Shown here: positions 35,664 through 44,136 of the stretch, piece after piece
How the letters are laid out: each line of letters starts with the position of its first letter
Numbering within the stretch: position 1 is the first letter of the stretch
NCBI RefSeq assembly: GCF_030719035.1
Contig: NZ_CP132203.1
Span: 1,364,001-1,428,000, forward strand
DNA from: Hahella sp. HNIBRBA332
GTDB taxonomy: Bacteria; Pseudomonadota; Gammaproteobacteria; Pseudomonadales; Oleiphilaceae
DNA length: 64,000 nucleotides
Direction of reading: 5' to 3'
The notes under the pieces: model-generated
Database searches by the model: none
What the model was told of the DNA's origin: nothing
What the model saw: only the letters and a program-made list of their open reading frames with translations
Position numbers and translations under genes: made by a program

Positions 35664-36452
35664 GTGCGAGGACTGAAAGTTAAAAGCGACATGGAAGCGG
35701 AGCGTCTGCAGAAGGATTTTGAAGCCTGGTTTCAGTCGCCTCTGGGGCAGACCATGCTGGCCAATCAACGCCAGACTGTGGAGCAAAGCATTGGGCGCTT
35801 TTTTGGCTATCACCAGTTGGAGTTACTGGTCAGTCATGAGCTGCCGGTGGGCCAGTCCAGTCTGCTTGGACACCGTATCATCTCCGTTCCCCGCTGGGAG
35901 AAAGAGCTGCCAGAGGGCTCTCTGGTCTGCCACTCCCATGAGTTGCCGCTGGAAAGCGACAGCATTGATCTGGTCATTCTGCATCATACGCTTGATGTGG
36001 CTGCGCGGCCGCACCAGTCCTTGCGCGAGGCGGCGCGTGTGCTGCGCTCGGGCGGCCATATGGTGATCATAGGGTTTAACCCTCTTAGCGCCTGGGGTTT
36101 GCGCAGGGCGATCTTCAGGAGTCCGAAGGCTCCCTGGTCCGGGCGCTTCCTGACTTCCTCTCGTCTGGAGGACTGGTTGAGCCTGCTGGACTTCCGCCTT
36201 AAAGATGTGCGCCATTGTTTCTATGCGCCGCCGGTCACCAATCTGCAATGGTTGAGTCGTCTTGCGTTTCTTGATAAGTTCGGCGCACGTTTCCGGCTGC
36301 CCCTGGGAGCTTACTACACCATCGTCGCTCAAAAACGAGTGGGGTGCGTGATTCCGCTGCGGCCGCAATGGCGCAGCTCGCGTGTCGCGGGGGCGGCTGT
36401 AGTCCATCAATTTACGCCCTACAGGCCGTACAAAAAGAATGAAGACAGTTGA
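35664..36452 (+). CDS. Class I SAM-dependent methyltransferase
   Basis: About 262 residues from a GTG at 35664 with AAGGGGGA just upstream. Motifs: SLVCHSHELPLESDSIDLVILHHTLD (split over 20 residues: SHELPLESDSIDLVILHH) and EAARVLRSGGHMVIIGFNP are the post-I and motif III parts of a SAM fold; the usual glycine-rich motif I is weak. It is the conserved neighbour of gloB and rnhA in pseudomonads and relatives, of unknown substrate. Its 3' end overlaps rnhA by 14 bases, so the two are coupled. Confidence 0.8.
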   Translation: MRGLKVKSDMEAERLQKDFEAWFQSPLGQTMLANQRQTVEQSIGRFFGYHQLELLVSHELPVGQSSLLGHRIISVPRWEKELPEGSLVCHSHELPLESDSIDLVILHHTLDVAARPHQSLREAARVLRSGGHMVIIGFNPLSAWGLRRAIFRSPKAPWSGRFLTSSRLEDWLSLLDFRLKDVRHCFYAPPVTNLQWLSRLAFLDKFGARFRLPLGAYYTIVAQKRVGCVIPLRPQWRSSRVAGAAVVHQFTPYRPYKKNEDS

Positions 36453-36885
36453 AATTTATACCGACGGCGCCTGCAAAAAGAATCCCGGGCCCGGCGGTTG
36501 GGGAGCGATCCTGATATACGGGAAGAATAAAAAGGAGATATACGGGGGAGAGCTCGACACCACCAACAATCGTATGGAGCTCATGGCGGCGATCAAAGCG
36601 CTGCGGGCGTTGAAGCAAGGCTGCAAAGTTGAACTCTATACGGATTCCCAATATGTGCGCAAAGGCATCACCGAATGGATGCAAAACTGGATCAAGAAGG
36701 GCTGGCGCACCAGCGGCGGAGATCCGGTAAAAAACGTTGATTTGTGGCAGGCGTTGGACAAAGAGCGCAATAAGCATGATATCAGTTGGCGCTGGGTCAA
36801 AGGCCACAGTGGCCATCCATTAAACGAACGCGCGGACGAGCTGGCCAATCTCGGCGTTAAAGATGCGTTAGGCGAGACAGGCTGA
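36439..36885 (+). CDS. rnhA: Ribonuclease HI
   Basis: A 148-residue RNase H1, cutting RNA in RNA-DNA hybrids. The DEDD residues are in IYTDGACKKNPGPGGWG (Asp9 or so), TNNRMELMAAI (Glu), LYTDSQYVRKGI (Asp) and the C-terminal NERADELANLG (Asp). Length and order match E. coli RnhA. The start overlaps the methyltransferase gene; dnaQ follows after 10 bases. Confidence 0.95.
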   Translation: MKTVEIYTDGACKKNPGPGGWGAILIYGKNKKEIYGGELDTTNNRMELMAAIKALRALKQGCKVELYTDSQYVRKGITEWMQNWIKKGWRTSGGDPVKNVDLWQALDKERNKHDISWRWVKGHSGHPLNERADELANLGVKDALGETG

Positions 36886-36895
36886 GAATCTTATT

Positions 36896-37618
36896 ATGCG
36901 TCAAATAGTATTGGATACCGAAACCACTGGTCTGGAAACCTCCCAAGGCCATCGGATCATAGAAATCGGTTGCGTTGAGGTGATCGATCGTTCTCTGACC
37001 GGCAATCACTATCACGTTTACATCAATCCCGAGCGGGAAGTGGACGCCGGAGCCTTTGAAGTTCACGGCATTTCCAACGAATTCCTGGCGGATAAACCTA
37101 AATTTAAACAGGTCGCCCAGGATTTCCTGGATTTCATCAACGGCGCGGAGCTGGTCATCCATAACGCGGCGTTTGACGTGGGCTTTATCGACTACGAATT
37201 CTCATTGCTGGGAGCGCCTTTCGGTAAAGTCAGTGATTATTGCTCCGTCGTCGATACCTTAATGATGGCGCGCAAGAAGCATCCGGGTCAGAAAAACAAC
37301 CTGGATGCGCTCTGTAAACGCTACGGCATCGATAACAGTCACCGTGACCTCCACGGGGCCTTGCTTGACTCGGAAATTCTGGCGGATGTTTATCTCGCCA
37401 TGACTGGCGGGCAGACCAGTTTATCCCTGCATTCTGAAGATGGCGGAGCGGAAGAAGAAGCCTCTGAAGTGCGCAGAATTAATACGCAAAGACCTTCATT
37501 AAGGGTTATTCGAGCTTCTGAAGCGGAATTGGCGGAGCACGCCCGTCAGCTGGACGCTGTAGAGAAAGCCGCTGGTTTTAGTCTTTGGCGTAAGAAACAA
37601 GAAGAAGGTTTGAACTGA
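36896..37618 (+). CDS. dnaQ: DNA polymerase III epsilon subunit (3'-5' exonuclease)
   Basis: A 240-residue proofreading exonuclease. ExoI is VLDTETTGLE (Asp and Glu metal ligands near 6-8), ExoII VIHNAAFDVGFIDYEF and ExoIII HRDLHGALLDSEILADVY with the catalytic histidine. The C-terminal tail (RLWxxQ-like basic end) contacts the polymerase. It follows rnhA by 10 bases; rnhA-dnaQ linkage is common in gammaproteobacteria. Confidence 0.95.
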   Translation: MRQIVLDTETTGLETSQGHRIIEIGCVEVIDRSLTGNHYHVYINPEREVDAGAFEVHGISNEFLADKPKFKQVAQDFLDFINGAELVIHNAAFDVGFIDYEFSLLGAPFGKVSDYCSVVDTLMMARKKHPGQKNNLDALCKRYGIDNSHRDLHGALLDSEILADVYLAMTGGQTSLSLHSEDGGAEEEASEVRRINTQRPSLRVIRASEAELAEHARQLDAVEKAAGFSLWRKKQEEGLN

Positions 37619-37660
37619 GTGGGGCGGATTTAGTCTGACAATCGGTTTGCTCTGCGCACT

Positions 37661-37690
37661 AAAAAAGCCGCTCTGCTGAGCGGCTTTTTT
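37661..37690. terminator. Bidirectional rho-independent terminator, dnaQ / nhaB
   Basis: AGCCGCTC pairs with GAGCGGCT across TGCT, with an A-run before and T-run after. It separates the convergent dnaQ and nhaB genes. Confidence 0.9.
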
Positions 37691-37723
37691 ATGCTGGCGT
37701 CTCGGGGAGTGAGCGGCTCCGCG

Positions 37724-39223
37724 TTATATGGTGATAACAATCATCACGTAGCCGAGCCCGCCCATGACGATGGTGTAGGGCAGCGCCATCCATACCATCT
37801 TGCCGTAGGACAATCTGATCAACGGGGCGATAGCGGACGTCAGCAAAAACAGGAATGCTGCCTGACCGTTTGGCGTGGCGACGCTGGGTAGGTTGGTGCC
37901 GGTATTGATCGCCACCGCCAGCGCTTCATAGTGAGCCCTGTCAATCAAGCCATCATTGAATGCGTTACGCACTTCGTCAATATAAACCGTCGCGACGAAG
38001 ACGTTATCGCTGATCATCGACAACACGCCGTTGGCGATAAAGAACATGCCGGGTTGAATGCTCTTCTCCAGGCCCAGCACATAGTTGATGATGCCAGTGA
38101 ACAGGTGCTGCTCGTGGATCACGCCAACTACGGCGAAGAACACCACTAACAAGGAGGTGAAGGGAAGCGCTTCTTCAAAAGCCTTACCTATTTGATGTTC
38201 TTCAATAACACCGCAGAACGCCGTCGCCAGGATGATCACCGTTAGACCGATCAAGCCCACTTCGGCCAAATGAAGCGCCAGCGCCACGACCAGGATGAGT
38301 GCGACGATAGCCTGCGTAATCAGTTTGGATTCATGTTGCAGGGTCATCTTTTTCTTTTCCGCTTCGTTGAAGTCTTCCAGAATTTTCCGGACGGAAGCGG
38401 GAATATCGTCGCCGTAGCCAAACCAGCGGGTTTTCTCCAGAACGACGCAGGTGATTAATCCTGCGATCAGTACGGGGATGGAGATCGGCGCCATGCGCAC
38501 GAAGAACTCAATAAAATCCCAGCCCAGGCGTTGAGCGATCAGCAGATTCTGAGGCTCGCCCACTTGAGTGCAGACGCCGCCCAGCGCCGTACCCACAGCC
38601 GCATGCATCAACAGGCTGCGCAGGAAGCTGCGAAACTGTTCAAGATCAGCGCGGTGGTCATGATGAACGGATTCGTCGTCGCCATGGTCGTGATCATGAT
38701 GGAAGTGTTTGCCGGAAGCGACCTTGTGGTAAACCGAGTAAAAGCCGACTGCGACGCTGATGATGACTGCGGTGACGGTCAAGGCGTCAAGGAAAGCGGA
38801 CAGCACCGCCGCGACCAGGCTGAACAGCAGAGACAGAATGGCTTTGGAGCGGATGCTGAGCAGAATTTTGGTGAATACGTAGAGCAACAGCTCCTTCATG
38901 AAATAAATGCCCGCCACCATGAATACCAGCAGCAGGATTACCTCCAAATTGCCGGATACTTCTTCATATACAGTGTGCGGCGACACCATGCCGATCAGCA
39001 CAGCTTCAATGGCGAGCAGGCCGCCGGGCTGGAGCGGATAACACTTCAGCGCCATGGCCAGGGTGAAGATGAATTCCAGAATCAACACCCAGCCTGCGAT
39101 GTAGGGGCTGATTAGAAAGATAACGGGGTTAATAAGTAGAAAGAGGCAAATGGCCTTCTTATACCAGCTCGGGGCGTTTCCCAGGAAATTACTGTAAAAC
39201 GCCTGCGGCAAAGTGGTCACCAT
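37724..39223 (-). CDS. nhaB: Na+/H+ antiporter NhaB
   Basis: A 499-residue inner-membrane antiporter of the NhaB family. About 12 membrane helices are visible; the first residues QAFYSNFLGNAPSWYKKAIC and later VGTALGGVCTQVGEPQNLLI match NhaB. A histidine-rich cytoplasmic or periplasmic stretch (HHDHDHGDDESVHHDH near 173-190) is a local insertion that could bind metal. It exports sodium against protons, which fits a marine organism. GGAGCC precedes the ATG. Confidence 0.93.
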   Translation of the reverse strand: MVTTLPQAFYSNFLGNAPSWYKKAICLFLLINPVIFLISPYIAGWVLILEFIFTLAMALKCYPLQPGGLLAIEAVLIGMVSPHTVYEEVSGNLEVILLLVFMVAGIYFMKELLLYVFTKILLSIRSKAILSLLFSLVAAVLSAFLDALTVTAVIISVAVGFYSVYHKVASGKHFHHDHDHGDDESVHHDHRADLEQFRSFLRSLLMHAAVGTALGGVCTQVGEPQNLLIAQRLGWDFIEFFVRMAPISIPVLIAGLITCVVLEKTRWFGYGDDIPASVRKILEDFNEAEKKKMTLQHESKLITQAIVALILVVALALHLAEVGLIGLTVIILATAFCGVIEEHQIGKAFEEALPFTSLLVVFFAVVGVIHEQHLFTGIINYVLGLEKSIQPGMFFIANGVLSMISDNVFVATVYIDEVRNAFNDGLIDRAHYEALAVAINTGTNLPSVATPNGQAAFLFLLTSAIAPLIRLSYGKMVWMALPYTIVMGGLGYVMIVITI

Positions 39224-39478
39224 ACACGGCTCCTGTTAACGAATGCGGTCGCCTGAACGACCTGTTAAAAAATGGTAAGGGTCGACCATTCTAATGAAAA
39301 ACGGCAATAAATCCATGTAATTGAATATGTGCGGTCGCTTCAGCGAGAGCCTTCAGTTGTGACTCCAATAATAGCCAACTATTCTTGAATTCGCCTTTTG
39401 CCTGTTCTCTCATTAGGCCTAATGCCAGTGCGGCTTTTACGATTCCGCGAGCAGATAACAAATGAAACAGTTAGTTTC

Positions 39479-39506
39479 TTGTTTAACTTGAATTTTGTGT
39501 TATAAG
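39479..39506 (+). promoter_or_regulatory. Promoter candidate for the Hpt-like gene
   Basis: TTGTTT and TATAAG separated by 16 bases, about 80 bases before the ATG at 39588. A moderate sigma-70 match. Confidence 0.35.
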
Positions 39507-39547
39507 TTAGTAATAACTCGGCGATTTTCCACTTTTTGACAATAAAC

Positions 39548-39572
39548 TCCTCAGTTGCTGATGAACTGAGGA
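39548..39572 (+). other. Leader hairpin covering the ribosome-site region
   Basis: TCCTCAGTT pairs with AACTGAGGA (9 base pairs, 7-base loop), ending 15 bases before the ATG at 39588. It contains a GAGGA that could act as a ribosome site, with a second AAGGA unpaired beyond it. It may modulate translation. No T-run. Confidence 0.45.
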
Positions 39573-39587
39573 TTAAGGACATCGTAT

Positions 39588-41285
39588 ATGGTTGACGCGA
39601 CGCTAGCCGCGAAAAAGTCTAGTTCCTTCGATCTGGTCGAAAGGGAAATCAATAATACGATCGAGCAAGCGGAGCTTAGTCTCGAACGTTTTCAGGAAAA
39701 CCGCGAAAGCGGCGAAGATCTACAGAATTGCATTGATTATCTGAATCAACTGCGCGGTATTTTTGTATTGATTGAACTGCAGGGCGGCACTGTCCTGTGT
39801 CAGGAATCCGTGGCGATCGCCAATGAAGTTCCCGTTGGGGCGGCGGAAGACAAAAATGGATTGCTGTCGTCACTGAGTCAGGCTTTATTTGTACTGCGCC
39901 GTTATACCGAATACTACCAGCGTCGTCGCGAAGACCATCCCGAATTGCTGCTGGAGATCATTAATCTCCTGCGTCTGTCCCGTCGCGCCAAGCCGCTGCC
40001 GGACAGCTATTTCTTTGATGTAGAGTTCCAGCGTTCTCCGCCCAAGCCCGTGCGCGACGCCAGCGTCACTACAGACGTGTTTGAGCACCGTAGCCGCCGT
40101 CTCCGGCATATGTATCAGGTGGGCTTGCTCAACCTGCTGCGCAGCAAGGAAACTGACATCGGCTATCGTCTGATGAGCCGCGCCGCGAATGGCATGAGCA
40201 AGATTTGCGCTGGCTCTTCCATCGCAGAGCTTTGGTCGCTTACCGCCTATACTGTGGAGCTGATGCATTCTCAGTCCATGGAGTTGACGCCGACCCGGCA
40301 GCGTCTGTTAATGAAAATCGAAAAGTACGCACGGGAAATCGTCAAGCTGGGCAAAGTGGCCACCGCCAAGGCCATTTCCGAGACTGTGGCGAAGGATTTG
40401 CTGTATCTGATCGCCATCAGCGGCGATAAAGGTGAGAAGACCCGGGAATTGTTGGCCGGTTATAGTCTCGCGCCGGCGGATTTTGATCAGGCCAAGATCA
40501 TTGCGCATCGTAGTCTGTTGATGGGGCCGGGGAGCGATGTTTTGGCGTCGCTGTCAAAAGCGCTCCACGAAGAAATCAGCCAAATCAAAGACAAGCTGGA
40601 TATCATCGAGCGCGGTATCGATGGTCAGGAAGATGGCCTGACGCAGATCGCCGAAGGTCTGGGCAAGCTGGCGGATACGCTAACTATGCTCGATCTCACC
40701 AATCTCAGCGCGGTGGCTAGAGGCGTGCATCAGACTATCGCCTCATGGGCGATGGACAAAAAGCACCCCAGCAATACGGACTTGATGCAAGTGGCGGACT
40801 CAGTGCTGAGCATTGAGCAGGCGATTCTGCAGTTGGAGGAAGACGGCCTCACTATCGAAACCGATAAAGCGGTGGGCTCCGATACGGAGGAATTGAGCAG
40901 CCCTTATCTGATGGAAGCTCATATCGTGGTGATTGGCGAGTCTCAGGCGGGTCTGTCCCTCGCCAAACGGGCGATTACCGCTTATCTGGAGTCCGGCGGC
41001 GACAAACTGCATTTGGCCAATGTGCTACCCACGCTGGAAGGTGTGCTCGGGGCGCTGGTGATGATCGAACAGTCCCGTGCGGCGAAAGCATTGCACGCTA
41101 CGGCGCGCTGTATTGAAGAAAAGCTTATCAAGAATGAAAACAAGCCTGGCGACCATGTTCTGGAGACCCTCGCTGACGCGCTGACCTCACTTGAATACTA
41201 TGTGGACAGCGTGGGTCGCTCTGGCGCAGGCAATTCTGAGCTGCTGAAACTCGCAGAAGACAGCGTCCATTCTCTGGGCTATTAA
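39588..41285 (+). CDS. Large Hpt-like protein resembling the N-terminus of ChpA/PilL
   Basis: A 565-residue all-helical soluble protein. The start (FDLVEREINNTIEQAELSLERF, first part) and the repeated helical-bundle pattern resemble the N-terminal region of the Pseudomonas ChpA/PilL chemotaxis kinases, which carry strings of Hpt-like domains. At least three bundles are visible, near 20-130, 230-330 and 430-560. Where Hpt domains have HxxKG, I see LNQLRG and LPTLEG, without the histidine. No kinase, CheW or receiver domain is attached. It may be a scaffold for phosphorelay or pili proteins; the function is not known. Confidence 0.6.
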   Translation: MVDATLAAKKSSSFDLVEREINNTIEQAELSLERFQENRESGEDLQNCIDYLNQLRGIFVLIELQGGTVLCQESVAIANEVPVGAAEDKNGLLSSLSQALFVLRRYTEYYQRRREDHPELLLEIINLLRLSRRAKPLPDSYFFDVEFQRSPPKPVRDASVTTDVFEHRSRRLRHMYQVGLLNLLRSKETDIGYRLMSRAANGMSKICAGSSIAELWSLTAYTVELMHSQSMELTPTRQRLLMKIEKYAREIVKLGKVATAKAISETVAKDLLYLIAISGDKGEKTRELLAGYSLAPADFDQAKIIAHRSLLMGPGSDVLASLSKALHEEISQIKDKLDIIERGIDGQEDGLTQIAEGLGKLADTLTMLDLTNLSAVARGVHQTIASWAMDKKHPSNTDLMQVADSVLSIEQAILQLEEDGLTIETDKAVGSDTEELSSPYLMEAHIVVIGESQAGLSLAKRAITAYLESGGDKLHLANVLPTLEGVLGALVMIEQSRAAKALHATARCIEEKLIKNENKPGDHVLETLADALTSLEYYVDSVGRSGAGNSELLKLAEDSVHSLGY

Positions 41286-41592
41286 TTCAAAACCTATTCC
41301 TTTTGAGCCTGGCGGTGAGTCAGGCTCTGTTCAATAACGCCAACTGGTTAGCAGGATTCGTCGCTTTGTCGGCTCAGGCATGTTAGTTGGCGCGTCCGGC
41401 TCCCTCTTGAACTCCTTTATCACTGTTATTCCTGAGAAAATATGAAAACCTGCGGGGACTGTCCTAGAATTCAAAGGGCGATTAACGCAGGATGCTTACC
41501 TTATTTTTGGGCGACAGGAGCGAGTGATCTAACAGTGTCTGGTGAAGAAAAGCGGTTTCACAGCTGCCGCCGAGTGCGGTCGGGGGAGGGGT
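41286..41592. other. Intergenic region with a hairpin
   Basis: 307 bases between two rightward genes. GAGCCTG pairs with CAGGCTC near 41305-41327 and may end the Hpt-like transcript, though the T-run is weak. No gene seen. Confidence 0.4.
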
Positions 41593-42243
41593 ATGTTGTA
41601 TTCCGGCATTAGTATCGCGTTGGTGGCGATTGCGATACTGACCGTTTTTATTTGCTTGCGTCTTCTGTTCAGGAAGTCTTGGTTTTTGGTTTGGCTGAAA
41701 GGCACGATGACCTTCGTTGCGCTTTTGTTTGCGGTGTTTCTCTGTTTTCTTGCTTTGGATATGTACCGTTACAAGGCCTATCAACAGGAAACGACTATCG
41801 CCACGCTTAGCATGCAGAAGCTGGGAGAGCAGTTGTACCGCGTCAAAGTCGCCGCCCCTCCGGATGGCGAGTACAGCTTTGATGTGTCGGGGGATCTCTG
41901 GCAGTTGGACGCCAGACTGGTTTCCTGGTCCGGGCCGTTCAGTGCGCTGGGCATGCAGCCGGGATATCGTCTGGAGCGCATCAGTGGGCGCTATTACTCT
42001 TTGGAGCAGGAAAACGATGGCGCTCGCACTGTGTTCGCCATTGCGCCTTCCGATTTTGGGTTTGATTTCTGGGCCTGGCTGAACAGCCACGAAGGCGTGC
42101 CCTGGGTGGACGCTAAGTACGGTAGCGCCACTTATTTGCCCATGCGCGACGGCGCCATTTTTACGGTCTCGATAGGAAATGACGGTTTGATTGCCCGGCC
42201 AGTTAATACGCCGGCGGTGGAAGCGGTGGAAATGTGGCAGTAA
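41593..42243 (+). CDS. Conserved membrane protein (gammaproteobacterial, function unknown)
   Basis: About 216 residues from the ATG at 41593, which has GGGAGGGGT at good distance; the frame is open upstream to 41542. Two membrane helices (about 4-24 and 33-55) are followed by a periplasmic or cytoplasmic beta domain with GDLWQLDARLVSWSGPFSAL, PGYRLERISGRYYSLEQE and DAKYGSATYLPMRDGAIF. The family is conserved in Pseudomonas and Marinobacter and sometimes labelled 'cation/multidrug efflux pump', which the sequence does not support. Confidence 0.75.
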   Translation: MLYSGISIALVAIAILTVFICLRLLFRKSWFLVWLKGTMTFVALLFAVFLCFLALDMYRYKAYQQETTIATLSMQKLGEQLYRVKVAAPPDGEYSFDVSGDLWQLDARLVSWSGPFSALGMQPGYRLERISGRYYSLEQENDGARTVFAIAPSDFGFDFWAWLNSHEGVPWVDAKYGSATYLPMRDGAIFTVSIGNDGLIARPVNTPAVEAVEMWQ

Positions 42244-42301
42244 CTCGCCCGTCCATTCCAGCGTGGAGCATGAAGCAGAGATATCTCAGGTATATGGATA
42301 T

Positions 42302-42326
42302 AAAAAAGGCGCCGTAGAGGCGCCTT
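42302..42326 (-). terminator. Rho-independent terminator of the SCP2-like gene
   Basis: GGCGCC pairs with GGCGCC across GTAGA, and the minus strand continues with TTTTTTA. It lies just after the stop of the SCP2-like gene. Confidence 0.8.
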
Positions 42327-42342
42327 CAGACAATCACAATGC

Positions 42343-42657
42343 TTAGCCGATATTGAACAGTTGGCCCAGCTTCATCGCCAGCATCATGTCGCCTTCAGCG
42401 CGCAGATCGCCCGCCATGAAGGCTTGCATGCCGTCAGTTTCGCCACTGACGATGCCTTTCAGCGTATCGGAATTCATGATCAGGGTAACGGAAGGATCGT
42501 CGTGGTCGCCTTGAATCAGCTCGCAGCCGCCGTTTTTAACTACCAAGTGATAGTTGTCAGCGTCTTCAATGGAAAACTGAAAAACAAGATCAAGGTCAGA
42601 AGCGGCGTCGGCGTTAAAGTTGTCTTTCAGTTGTTGAAAAATTTGTGCTACAGGCAT
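42343..42657 (-). CDS. SCP2 sterol-binding-domain protein
   Basis: A 104-residue single-domain protein from the ATG at 42657, preceded by AAAGGAAAG; the frame is open further upstream. The SCP2 pattern is clear: VFQFSIEDADNYHLVVKNGGCELIQG, split, then DPSVTLIMNSDTLKGIVSGETDGMQAFMAGDLRAEGDMMLAMKL, in shortened form. These small proteins bind lipids or acyl chains. A CACAAT/ATTGTG palindrome overlapping a TATAAT box lies 25 bases upstream. Confidence 0.85.
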   Translation of the reverse strand: MPVAQIFQQLKDNFNADAASDLDLVFQFSIEDADNYHLVVKNGGCELIQGDHDDPSVTLIMNSDTLKGIVSGETDGMQAFMAGDLRAEGDMMLAMKLGQLFNIG

Positions 42658-42682
42658 GGTGCTTTCCTTTATAAGAGTAATA

Positions 42683-42697
42683 CACAATTATATTGTG
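42683..42697 (-). promoter_or_regulatory. Palindrome overlapping a -10 box of the SCP2-like gene
   Basis: CACAAT-TAT-ATTGTG is a perfect two-arm repeat. On the minus strand it contains TATAAT (42687-42692), about 30 bases before the ATG. No good -35 is seen, which would fit an activator- or repressor-controlled promoter. Confidence 0.4.
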
Positions 42698-42924
42698 GAG
42701 ACTTTGGCGCATATGTTTTAGCTTAGAATTCAAGGAGTAGCAACTCCCTTAAGATAAAACGTAAAGTCTTTCGTAAACAGCAGATATACACCGCTAATGC
42801 CTGAATGTAGGGGCTTTGCAGTTGTCTGTCAATAAAAAATCGAACGCTTGTTTGAATTGGCGGCGCAATTCATTTTTCGCTGTGGGTTGCAATTTACATA
42901 GACGCCCTTAATTTAACCGGATTG

Positions 42925-42940
42925 TCTCTATCAGTAGAGA
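42925..42940. promoter_or_regulatory. Inverted repeat upstream of sohB
   Basis: TCTCTA-TCAG-TAGAGA, 50 bases before the sohB start. It could be a protein-binding site or a leader hairpin. Confidence 0.3.
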
Positions 42941-42990
42941 TTAATAGCTATCACACGCTTTGAATAAACATCCATTTTAGGAGTACGACT

Positions 42991-44028
42991 TTGGACTTTC
43001 TAACCGATTACGGCGCTTTCCTGGCCAAAACTGTGACCCTCGTGGCGGCGATACTGTTTGTCGTGGGGACGATCATTGCTTTAAGCCAGCGCGGAAAAAA
43101 ACATGCGGACGGTGAGATCGAGGTCGTACATCTCAATGATCGTTTGAAAAGGATGCGTGAGGCGTTGGAGCACAGCGTTTTCAGTAAGGAATGGTTGAAA
43201 AACGCCGCTAAGGAAAAAAAGAAGAGCGACAAGAAAAGCAAGAAGGACGCTCACAAGGAAATGCTGCAGGAGCAGGATAAGAGCAGGGTATATGTGCTGG
43301 ACTTTGATGGTGATATTAAAGCCTCTGAAGTCTCCACGCTGCGCGAAGCCATTACCGCGGTGCTCAGCCTGGCGAAGCCGGAAGATGAAGTTGTTGTGCG
43401 TCTGGAGAGTCCAGGAGGAATGGTGCATGGCTATGGTTTGGCGGCGTCGCAATTGGAGCGTATTCGCCAGCGCGGCGTCAATCTGACGGTCTGTGTGGAT
43501 AAGGTCGCCGCCAGCGGCGGCTACTTGATGGCTTGTCTGGCCAATAAAATCATTGCAGCGCCATTTTCCATTATTGGCTCCATCGGTGTGGTGGCGCAGC
43601 TGCCGAACTTTAACCGTCTGTTGAAAAAGCATGATATTGATTATGAAGTGCTGACAGCTGGAGAGTATAAGCGTACGCTGACCGTATTCGGTGAGAACAC
43701 GGAAAAAGGACGGGAAAAGTTCATGCAGGACCTCGAGGAAACCCATGTCCTGTTTAAAGAATTCGTCGCCACCCATCGGCCGCAAGTGGATATCGACGAG
43801 GTGGCGAAAGGCGAAGTATGGTACGGCGCTCGCGCTAAGGATATCAACCTGGTGGACGCTATCCAGACCAGCGATGACTATCTGGCGGAGCGTTGTAACG
43901 AATGCGAGGTATACCAGGTGCGATACATCGAGAAAAAGTCCCTGGCGGAAAAGGTGGGATTATCGATGGCGGCGTCACTGGAAAGCCTCGGCCTCAAGCT
44001 CGCCAAGTCATTTAACTTTAAAAGCTAA
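42991..44028 (+). CDS. sohB: Inner-membrane S49 protease SohB
   Basis: A 345-residue SppA/SohB protease. The start is a TTG with AGGAG 8 bases upstream; no ATG fits. A membrane helix (about 10-32) is followed by a lysine-rich linker (KEKKKSDKKSKKDAHKE near 70-88) and the protease domain. The catalytic serine lies in AASGGYLMA (about 174) and the lysine in GEYKRTLT (about 227). It is anchored in the inner membrane with the active site in the periplasm and degrades signal peptides or short proteins. Confidence 0.92.
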   Translation: MDFLTDYGAFLAKTVTLVAAILFVVGTIIALSQRGKKHADGEIEVVHLNDRLKRMREALEHSVFSKEWLKNAAKEKKKSDKKSKKDAHKEMLQEQDKSRVYVLDFDGDIKASEVSTLREAITAVLSLAKPEDEVVVRLESPGGMVHGYGLAASQLERIRQRGVNLTVCVDKVAASGGYLMACLANKIIAAPFSIIGSIGVVAQLPNFNRLLKKHDIDYEVLTAGEYKRTLTVFGENTEKGREKFMQDLEETHVLFKEFVATHRPQVDIDEVAKGEVWYGARAKDINLVDAIQTSDDYLAERCNECEVYQVRYIEKKSLAEKVGLSMAASLESLGLKLAKSFNFKS

Positions 44029-44136
44029 AGGCGCGAGCTAGGCGGGAATGCCGGCGTGGGAACTGGGTTGTAGCGGGCGTCGCCTGTTGGTTCATTCGGC
44101 AATGGAAAGAGATAACTGAGTGACGGAGTCTGCTCT

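Larger units (their letters stand above)
39224..39587. other. Divergent regulatory region, nhaB / Hpt-like gene
   Basis: A 364-base AT-rich region. Facing the Hpt-like gene are TTGTTT (39479-39484) and TATAAG (39501-39506), 16 bases apart, and a leader hairpin (39548-39572). No gene with support; short open frames lack ribosome sites. Confidence 0.5.
42658..42990. other. Divergent regulatory region, SCP2-like / sohB
   Basis: 333 bases holding two inverted repeats: one over a -10 box for the SCP2-like gene (42683-42697) and one nearer sohB (42925-42940). No gene seen. Confidence 0.5.
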
